A stretch of 41,687 bases of DNA, taken from assembly GCF_000754805.1 (NCBI RefSeq), contig NZ_KN150732.1:1-41687 (forward strand). The letters are read 5' to 3'. This DNA comes from Yersinia frederiksenii ATCC 33641 (GTDB lineage: Bacteria > Pseudomonadota > Gammaproteobacteria > Enterobacterales > Enterobacteriaceae). A model generated the notes under the pieces. The model was given only the letters and a program-made list of their open reading frames with translations, was not told the DNA's origin and ran no database searches. The first letter of the stretch is position 1. Every line of letters begins with the position of its first letter. The translations under genes and the position numbers were made by a program. This document shows positions 36,955 to 41,687 of the stretch, piece by piece.

Positions 36955-38570
36955 TACGCCCCCCCGAGCCGTAGCCAGATATCCAGCGCGTTATCCATTG
37001 GTGCATATAAAATCATTGCTGAATCCGCCAGGTTAGGTGACTTGGTGCCGTCAGGTTTTTTATCCACCACAATTTTCCCTACGCCATTAACTGAGTAGGT
37101 AGGTTGCGATAATTCAGAAGTTAATTTGGTCAGGTTTTTGAGGTCTTTCGGAATAGAGATAATCTCATCGGGATCGAACTCCATATTTTCCTTAACTGCC
37201 CGATAAGTTTTCTGGAACCGGGTGCGCAAACTCCACCAGCCTTGCGCTTTGGCGTTAGCAAAGAAGTCTTTGTTAAGCCTCCCTTGCTGTCCGTTATCGC
37301 CGGGGACCGCCTCATCATCTGGGTCGGTTACGCCACCGCTACCACGGAACGGCGTGGCGACGATATGCCGTCTGCGTTGTTCTTCTCGTTGTTCATTGAT
37401 AACCCGAGCATCACCGCGTGCACCAGCTCCCAATCCATCGGTATCAAAGCGGAAAGTTTCGAGGTTTTGCGCATCACAAATATCAAAGGCTTTCTGTACG
37501 GTACCGAAAATATCATCGCCTTTACCCGACCACTCTTCGATGCTTTCAAGTAAGAAGCCATGACGACCAGCAAACGAATTAGTGTCCTTACCCTCGTCAG
37601 CGATATCGAGAGCACCTAAGCGCTGGCCAGTTGGCACAATACCCAACACCTCATGCGCGTTGATTGCCGCCTGCACCCATGCGGACGGAATCAATACGCC
37701 CTCAACCGAGGCGCTGTAGTTGATATCAATTTCTTGCGCCACTGTAACGGGGTCGAGGTTCTCAACCTGCTTTTGATACCAGGCATCATCTTTGCGCGGG
37801 TCATCACGCCAGTGAAAGGTGAATACTTTAATCTTGCCGCTGTGCCGCCGTTCAGCGAATGAGTTAGCCATACCATTTGGCGTTGATACATCCTGCCGAC
37901 AGTTGGTTGTCGCAGACAATGACGCATCGACCAGATAAGGCCGCTCCAGGAACGCTGACTCATCGACTATGTAAAAGCTGGTGCGGTCACCGCGCCCTAT
38001 CCCATCCCCCGCCTCGCCAGTCATGGCCGATTCAGTTTCTGGGAATAAGATACGCATGTGCGGTGCATGCTGTTTTAGGCTCCAACCACCACGAAACTCA
38101 GTGGGCAGCAGAGATATGAAGTTACGGGCCTTATCGAATAGCGATTTAGGTGAACCGATTTTATCGACATACTCTTCTTTGCGAGAGCCGAACCCAGCGA
38201 ACACGCCACGGTTAAACAGGCAAAGCGAGGAAGCCATGCCAACCGTTAACCAAGACATACCCATGTCACGGGTTTTCTCTGTAATGCCCGGTTCAGCATT
38301 ACGCCAGCGATCGACAAACCACTCGATCCACTCCTCCTGTTTTGGAAATAAGAGGAACGGGATACGGGCAGGTAATCCGCGCTCAACGTTGCGGGGGTCA
38401 ACTGTCATACCCCAGTCGATTATGAACTGAGCGGGGTTATCTTTATAAAACGCTCTCATAATCGGTAATATTTCAGGCTGCTGACGAATGCGCTGCAATC
38501 GCTCCATTCGCCACTCAAAAACCTGCATGTAATCCGGGTTTTTGAAGTCAAAAGGGAACGGAATAGGCAT
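36954..38570 (-). CDS. Terminase large subunit
   Basis: The protein has 538 residues if it starts at ATG 38570 ([14 protein letters not shown]); the frame stays open up to 38660, no candidate has a good ribosome site, and a start at 38528 is also possible. ATPase motifs are the Walker A-like [10 protein letters not shown] and Walker B-like FYIVDESAF. The nuclease domain includes [23 protein letters not shown] and the late DSAMILYA. It pumps DNA into the prohead and cuts the concatemer. The type is that of headful-packaging phages, which would agree with circular permutation, but this cannot be decided by eye. Confidence 0.9.
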   Translation of the reverse strand: MPIPFPFDFKNPDYMQVFEWRMERLQRIRQQPEILPIMRAFYKDNPAQFIIDWGMTVDPRNVERGLPARIPFLLFPKQEEWIEWFVDRWRNAEPGITEKTRDMGMSWLTVGMASSLCLFNRGVFAGFGSRKEEYVDKIGSPKSLFDKARNFISLLPTEFRGGWSLKQHAPHMRILFPETESAMTGEAGDGIGRGDRTSFYIVDESAFLERPYLVDASLSATTNCRQDVSTPNGMANSFAERRHSGKIKVFTFHWRDDPRKDDAWYQKQVENLDPVTVAQEIDINYSASVEGVLIPSAWVQAAINAHEVLGIVPTGQRLGALDIADEGKDTNSFAGRHGFLLESIEEWSGKGDDIFGTVQKAFDICDAQNLETFRFDTDGLGAGARGDARVINEQREEQRRRHIVATPFRGSGGVTDPDDEAVPGDNGQQGRLNKDFFANAKAQGWWSLRTRFQKTYRAVKENMEFDPDEIISIPKDLKNLTKLTSELSQPTYSVNGVGKIVVDKKPDGTKSPNLADSAMILYAPMDNALDIWLRLGGA

Positions 38571-38799
38571 GTTGGGTTTTACTCGATAAATGTGTGAATT
38601 TCGGGACTTTTTAACATAATGACCGTTACCCGCATCGAGCGCACAGCACTCATCGAACAAGCAGCGTGAGAGGCTTATTTGTCAGGGTTAACGTGTCAGA
38701 GTGTTAGATAATTGAGTGCATAAACCATGCATAAAACACCCTCCATTTTGCATAGAGGATTTATCAAGCTAACGGGTTATTTCTGGATGTTTACCACAA
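38571..38799. other. Spacer between small and large terminase genes
   Basis: Up to about 230 nt with no convincing gene if the large subunit starts at 38570. It contains the tandem-like TGCATAAACCATGCATAAAA near 38718-38737 and AT-rich DNA; no clear promoter or terminator was identified. It may simply hold an upstream start for the large subunit. Confidence 0.3.
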
Positions 38800-39819
38800 T
38801 CAGCCCATAAGCTTGCGATAAGCTTCGGCGGCTTCATCTGGGGTCATATTTACCGTCTCAGTTTTAACCGGGCCACCATCAGGGCCACTAATTTCTGTTT
38901 TGTTTTTCAGCATTCCCAAATGTTGGGCAACCATTTTCAAAGCTTCATCCTGATTGCGGGTAATTGCCTCAATACCAAACTTACCCTCTTTCACTCCAGA
39001 GAACAGGCGACGAGCTGCACCGCGCAGATCCCGCGTATCATGAAAGTGAGTACGCCCAACCCCCTCACCATTACAACGCGGGCAATCAGGGTTAGGATCA
39101 AGCGTGGCATCAAAACCGTAACCGCCAACGTCTAATGGTTCTCGCTTTTTGCTCTCCACCGCTTTCAATCGGGCTTCTTCAAACTCAACAGCATCACGCC
39201 ACTGATATTGATAACCAAATCCCCAGCAATGTCGGCAACACAAACGGCGTAGCTCAGTAATTTGGCTAGCATCGGCTGTGGCAATATCCCACCACCATTT
39301 CAGTACAGCATCTTGGGTAATCTGGGTGCGCCTTTCCCTAGCATCCAATGCGTCGCGAATGGCCCGGCTAACCTTAGCATTCCTGTACATGCGTGAAGCG
39401 TTAACGTAAGCCGTATTGCCCTCTCCTTTGCCGCCAGACCTTTTATATGCAGCCGTGCTATTCAAGTCGATCAGGTATTCACTCACGAAACGAGCCTGCA
39501 TATCATTAAGCCCGTACTCCTCAGGTTTTAATGTGAATTCTGGTTCGTCACTACCATCTACCAGGTATTCTGAATCTATTTCACTTTCAACGTGAACCGT
39601 TGGTTTTCTACGTTTGGTTCGCAGGTTCTCATTTTGGTTCGCACTTATTGCCTGCGAACTTACATTGCGAACCTGTTCATGTTTGGGCCACTCCTCAGCC
39701 TTTGCCCTCTTCCTTACCGCTGTATCACTTACACCGTATTTCTTGGCAAGCTCTCTGATGGAAAGAGCGCCGGAACGGTAGTCACGCTCTATGCCTCTCC
39801 AGTCAGTGTCTTTTGCCAT
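38800..39819 (-). CDS. Terminase small subunit with zinc-binding insert
   Basis: The protein has 339 residues. The N-terminus has a helix-turn-helix (GALSIRELAKKYGVSDTAVRKRAKAEEW). A terminase-small-subunit core follows: LNDMQARFVSEYLIDLNSTAAYKRSGGKGEGNTAYVNASRMYRNAKVSRAI. Then comes CCRHCWGFGYQY and, about 55 residues later, CPRCNGEGVGR, four to five cysteines that probably bind zinc. It recognises the packaging site and feeds the large subunit. Length is above the usual 150-200 residues because of the zinc region. Repeats inside its 5' part may be the pac site. Confidence 0.87.
   Translation of the reverse strand: MAKDTDWRGIERDYRSGALSIRELAKKYGVSDTAVRKRAKAEEWPKHEQVRNVSSQAISANQNENLRTKRRKPTVHVESEIDSEYLVDGSDEPEFTLKPEEYGLNDMQARFVSEYLIDLNSTAAYKRSGGKGEGNTAYVNASRMYRNAKVSRAIRDALDARERRTQITQDAVLKWWWDIATADASQITELRRLCCRHCWGFGYQYQWRDAVEFEEARLKAVESKKREPLDVGGYGFDATLDPNPDCPRCNGEGVGRTHFHDTRDLRGAARRLFSGVKEGKFGIEAITRNQDEALKMVAQHLGMLKNKTEISGPDGGPVKTETVNMTPDEAAEAYRKLMG
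39616..39673. repeat. GGTTCGCA repeats inside terS, candidate pac site
   Basis: GGTTCGCA occurs at 39616-39623 and 39636-39643, and inverted copies TGCGAAC(C) at 39653-39659 and 39666-39673, four half-sites in 58 bp. Packaging sites of several headful phages lie inside the small terminase gene and carry such repeats. Function is inferred. Confidence 0.55.
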
Positions 39820-39888
39820 GATGTTCCCTTAGTGTCATTACACAGTAACCTTGTTAGGTTGCTCTGTGATGATATTTAGGCGTAAAAA

Positions 39889-39906
39889 AACCAGCCGAAG
39901 CTGGTT
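39889..39906 (-). terminator. Strong terminator inside the late operon
   Basis: The stem AACCAGC / GCTGGTT with a 4-nt loop (TTCG on the minus strand) is followed by seven T. It stands between the lysis module with its small genes and the terminase genes, so late transcription of head genes must pass it. Confidence 0.85.
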
Positions 39907-39933
39907 GATTGTATATTCATATACTTGAAGAGA

Positions 39934-40140
39934 TTACTTACCTAAAGCAGCTTGAATGGCGTCAGCAAGTTTGCCGACCTCATCAGAGGCGTGCTGCACC
40001 TCAATTTTAACTTTACTGACGCCTTGATAGGCAGTGGATGCGCTTACTGATGTTTGAATTACTTCTAGCGCTGCCTGTACAGCAAGGAGTCTCTTTTTCT
40101 GTTCATCGGTGTAATCAATTCCAAAGTAACTTTCTAACAT
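39934..40140 (-). CDS. Hypothetical protein, 68 residues
   Basis: ATG 40140 follows AAGGGG by 8 nt. MLESYFGIDYTDEQKKRLLAVQAALEVIQTSVSAS and KIEVQHASDEVGKLADAIQAALGK suggest an all-helical acidic protein. It stands between the lysis genes and the terminase and ends just before a strong terminator. I do not recognise the family. Confidence 0.6.
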   Translation of the reverse strand: MLESYFGIDYTDEQKKRLLAVQAALEVIQTSVSASTAYQGVSKVKIEVQHASDEVGKLADAIQAALGK

Positions 40141-40243
40141 TGCAATCCCCTTTTGATAAATAGAACTATTAAGTTAGCAGGTGGAATCATCAGCGCTAGT
40201 TTTATAGTGGGTATTATTGATAACTCTCAACAAATACCCTTAA

Positions 40244-40429
40244 TTAGGCTCTCACGATATCGACATTCGTTATCGTCAGCTTACGGATGCGGCGGGTTGC
40301 TTCGCGAGAAATGGCGCTCAGATTCTTGGGAGTGGCTTTCACCTTTGCATATTTGCGCAATAGGTTATCAGTTACCTCGCTAATCTGTTTCTCCGTGGGA
40401 GGGATAATGCTTACCTGTAGCTTATGCAT
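40244..40429 (-). CDS. Hypothetical protein, 61 residues
   Basis: ATG 40429 has AAGGAA upstream (9 nt). The protein is basic (MHKLQVSIIPPTEKQISEVTDNLLRKYAKVKATPKNLSAISREATRRIRKLTI) and helical, perhaps DNA-binding. It lies between Rz1 and the 68-residue gene. No family was recognised; it may be a late accessory gene. Confidence 0.5.
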   Translation of the reverse strand: MHKLQVSIIPPTEKQISEVTDNLLRKYAKVKATPKNLSAISREATRRIRKLTITNVDIVRA

Positions 40430-40450
40430 CTGCTGTTCCTTATTTGAGGG

Positions 40451-40759
40451 TTAAGTTTTACTCCCTACTCTCTGCCGCCAGTCGATAACCTCATCAAGCC
40501 GGCCTTTGCAGATTCGTAGTTCTCTCTTTAATTCCATCGCATACAATCCGCCATCCCCCCATGTAATACCGGTAAATTCTGGAACTTCACAAGGGGTAAG
40601 CGCTGACTCTGGGGGCAATAATAGTGCGGGTTCGGCAACAAGCGGTTTAGCTGGCTTATTCGCGCATGACGTTAATGACATCACCAGGCATAGGCTTGAT
40701 AGAACAATCATCACTCGCCGCAGCTGCTTTAAACCGTGCAACCTGTAATTCACTGGCAT
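40451..40759 (-). CDS. Rz1-like outer-membrane spanin lipoprotein
   Basis: The protein has 102 residues from ATG 40759 (GAGGAA upstream). A lipobox, SLTSC, lies at about residues 27-31 after a hydrophobic stretch (MIVLSSLCLVMSLTSC), followed by a proline-rich mature part (NKPAKPLVAEPALLLPPESALTPCEVP), the usual look of Rz1. A shorter start at 40711 is possible. It overlaps the Rz gene by about 100 nt in another frame. With Rz it fuses inner and outer membranes at the last step of lysis. At roughly 72 residues, the mature protein is longer than lambda Rz1. Confidence 0.8.
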   Translation of the reverse strand: MPVNYRLHGLKQLRRVMIVLSSLCLVMSLTSCANKPAKPLVAEPALLLPPESALTPCEVPEFTGITWGDGGLYAMELKRELRICKGRLDEVIDWRQRVGSKT

Positions 40760-40988
40760 TGCGTAACTTCCTCTCGTTTTCGAGTTGTCGGGTGGTGGCG
40801 GCTCTATTTGCAGAATCATTCACCTGGTATGCATCAATGATGTTTCCCAGAACCGTGTTTGTGTTTTGCTCTGCTACCAGCTTCGCTTCCGTTTTTTCGA
40901 CCTTATTTGAGAGGCGGTAATTGTTAAAAAATAGAGCCGACACAATAACCACCAGCACAGCAATGAGTATCCCAATGGCTTTATTCAT
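40656..40988 (-). CDS. Rz-like inner-membrane spanin
   Basis: This 110-residue protein has an N-terminal membrane anchor (IGILIAVLVVIVSALFF) followed by a periplasmic coiled coil (NYRLSNKVEKTEAKLVAEQN, TTRQLENERKLRNASELQVARFKAA). This is the i-spanin layout. It overlaps the endolysin gene by 8 nt and the Rz1 gene by about 100 nt, completing the cassette pinholin, endolysin, Rz, Rz1. Confidence 0.85.
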   Translation of the reverse strand: MNKAIGILIAVLVVIVSALFFNNYRLSNKVEKTEAKLVAEQNTNTVLGNIIDAYQVNDSANRAATTRQLENERKLRNASELQVARFKAAAASDDCSIKPMPGDVINVMRE

Positions 40989-41511
40989 CCAGCCCCCAGC
41001 ATGTCAGCTCGCTTTCTTGCGCTCGGCGTTCTATCTGCCCGTAACAGTTATTTGAGCGAATATTGCAATCCTTGCCGCCGTCATATACCCAGCGTTTGAT
41101 TTCAGCGCATGCACCTTTACGGTCGCCAGCGTTGAGTTTTTTATAGAACGTGGAGGTGAAACACTTGCCTGGGCCGATGTTATAGGGGCAAAACGAAGCG
41201 ATACCTGCAATCTGTGGTTCAGTCAGCGGTACCCGGACATTTTTCTTTACCCAGCTTATAGCCTTATCAGCCTCCAACTGATTCACCGCAGCACACTTAT
41301 CAGCTGACAGCTTCATCCCTTTCACTACCGGTTTGCCATCAACTTGAGTAGCACCACGGCAAATAGTCCAAATCCCCTTTCCATCTGGATAAGCTACCAG
41401 CCGGTTGCCCTCTTTCTCATCCAAAAGCTGATCAAGAATTATGGTGGCCGGTGCTGCAACAATAATCAGAGCCAGGACAGCCGCGCTTAATTTGCTTTTT
41501 GTCGAGGCCAT
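40981..41511 (-). CDS. SAR endolysin (lysozyme, GH24, phage 21 R type)
   Basis: This 176-residue protein has an N-terminal signal-anchor-release segment (LSAAVLALIIVAAPATIIL, weakly hydrophobic with Ala/Pro), then the GH24 catalytic triad Glu34, Asp43, Thr49 (E-8-D-5-T) in DEKEGNRLVAYPDGKGIWT. Seven cysteines in the mature part suggest disulfide control on release. It is held inactive in the membrane until the pinholin collapses the potential, then degrades murein. ATG 41511 overlaps the pinholin stop (TAATG). Confidence 0.92.
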   Translation of the reverse strand: MASTKSKLSAAVLALIIVAAPATIILDQLLDEKEGNRLVAYPDGKGIWTICRGATQVDGKPVVKGMKLSADKCAAVNQLEADKAISWVKKNVRVPLTEPQIAGIASFCPYNIGPGKCFTSTFYKKLNAGDRKGACAEIKRWVYDGGKDCNIRSNNCYGQIERRAQESELTCWGLDE

Positions 41512-41687
41512 TACTCACCATCCGGTTTATAGCCGTGGCGGCGATCCCAAATCTTGACGCCAGCATTAAGCAAAAATGTCAGGGCCATAAAAAACAAAGA
41601 GCCAAGTACGCCGATAACTGTCCACTCATCAGGGGTGAATCCAGCTATCAGCTCTTTAACCCAAAAAATGAAACTACCACCCGACAC
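41511..41687 (-). CDS. Pinholin, 3' part (split by the window ends)
   Basis: Minus-strand codons enter at 41687 without a start and run to TAA at 41511-41513, giving 58 residues. They include the second membrane segment, DEWTVIGVLGSLFFMALTFL, and the charged tail KIWDRRHGYKPDGE. The block IGVLGSL is also present in phage 21 S. With the 13 residues at 39-1 it forms a complete 71-residue pinholin. The stop overlaps the endolysin start by one base. Confidence 0.88.
   Translation of the reverse strand: MSGGSFIFWVKELIAGFTPDEWTVIGVLGSLFFMALTFLLNAGVKIWDRRHGYKPDGE

Noticed and set aside
1-41687. CRISPR array or insertion sequence
   Set aside because: No regularly spaced repeats with spacers and no transposase or terminal inverted repeats were seen.
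1-41687. Integrated prophage with host flanks
   Set aside because: The integrase and att core lie inside the window with phage genes on both sides, and the window ends join within one phage gene.

Overview
The window reads as one complete, circularly permuted genome of a temperate, contractile-tailed (myovirus) phage of an enterobacterium, with no host genes. The moderate GC content, the tRNA-Leu(UAA)-derived attachment site and the gene families suggest a Yersinia-like host; that host call is inference. The strongest evidence for circularity is a gene split across the window ends. The minus-strand reading frame that starts at 39 and runs off position 1 continues in frame from 41687 to 41511. 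Joined, it gives a 71-residue pinholin resembling S of phage 21, including a two-methionine start. The attachment site lies inside the window with phage genes on both sides, so this is the free (attP) form and not an integrated prophage.

Layout. (i) 11.1-11.9 kb: immunity switch. It holds a CI-like S24 repressor (plus strand), a YdaS/Cro-like regulator and a YdaT/CII-like regulator (minus strand). Matching operators of the form GTAAC-N4-G(T/G)TAC lie in both early promoters, one on each side of cI. (ii) 11.9-17.4 kb, plus strand: the pL-like operon. It carries small unknown proteins, a fusion of a RecE-like N-terminal domain to a Rad52/ERF-like annealing protein, a Gp157-family protein, an excisionase-position DUF4224 protein and a tyrosine integrase, then attP. 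(iii) 11.0-1.1 kb, minus strand: the pR-like operon. It carries a replication initiator with an iteron origin inside the gene, a DnaB-type helicase, unknown proteins, a cytosine-C5 methyltransferase with a tandem-repeat insert, an adenine methyltransferase, DUF2513, DUF1367, a DUF1364 nuclease-like protein and a DUF1133 protein in the Q position. (iv) 1.1 kb to the left end, continuing from the right end down to 18.3 kb, minus strand: the late operon. It has a predicted late promoter and leader terminator, a Mom-type DNA modification gene, pinholin, SAR endolysin, Rz/Rz1, terminase, portal, head genes, neck, sheath, tube, tape measure, baseplate, spike and tail fibre. (v) 17.7-18.2 kb, plus strand: two DinI-like genes behind a perfect LexA box.

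How it works together. CI holds both early promoters shut. SOS induction would cleave CI and release replication and recombination, and also the DinI-like RecA modulators. The Q-position protein would then let RNA polymerase pass the leader terminator and several terminators lying inside the late operon. Three DNA-modifying enzymes (C5-cytosine, N6-adenine, Mom) suggest layered protection from restriction.

The least explained signals are four. A ribosome-binding cassette, GAGGCAAGACCAA, recurs in front of many early genes in both operons and is twice preceded by a hairpin showing GACCAA in its loop. A 14-bp palindrome recurs four times. A perfect hairpin covers the start codon of one small gene. 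Two secreted proteins sit among the tail genes, in a block bracketed by duplicated terminators.
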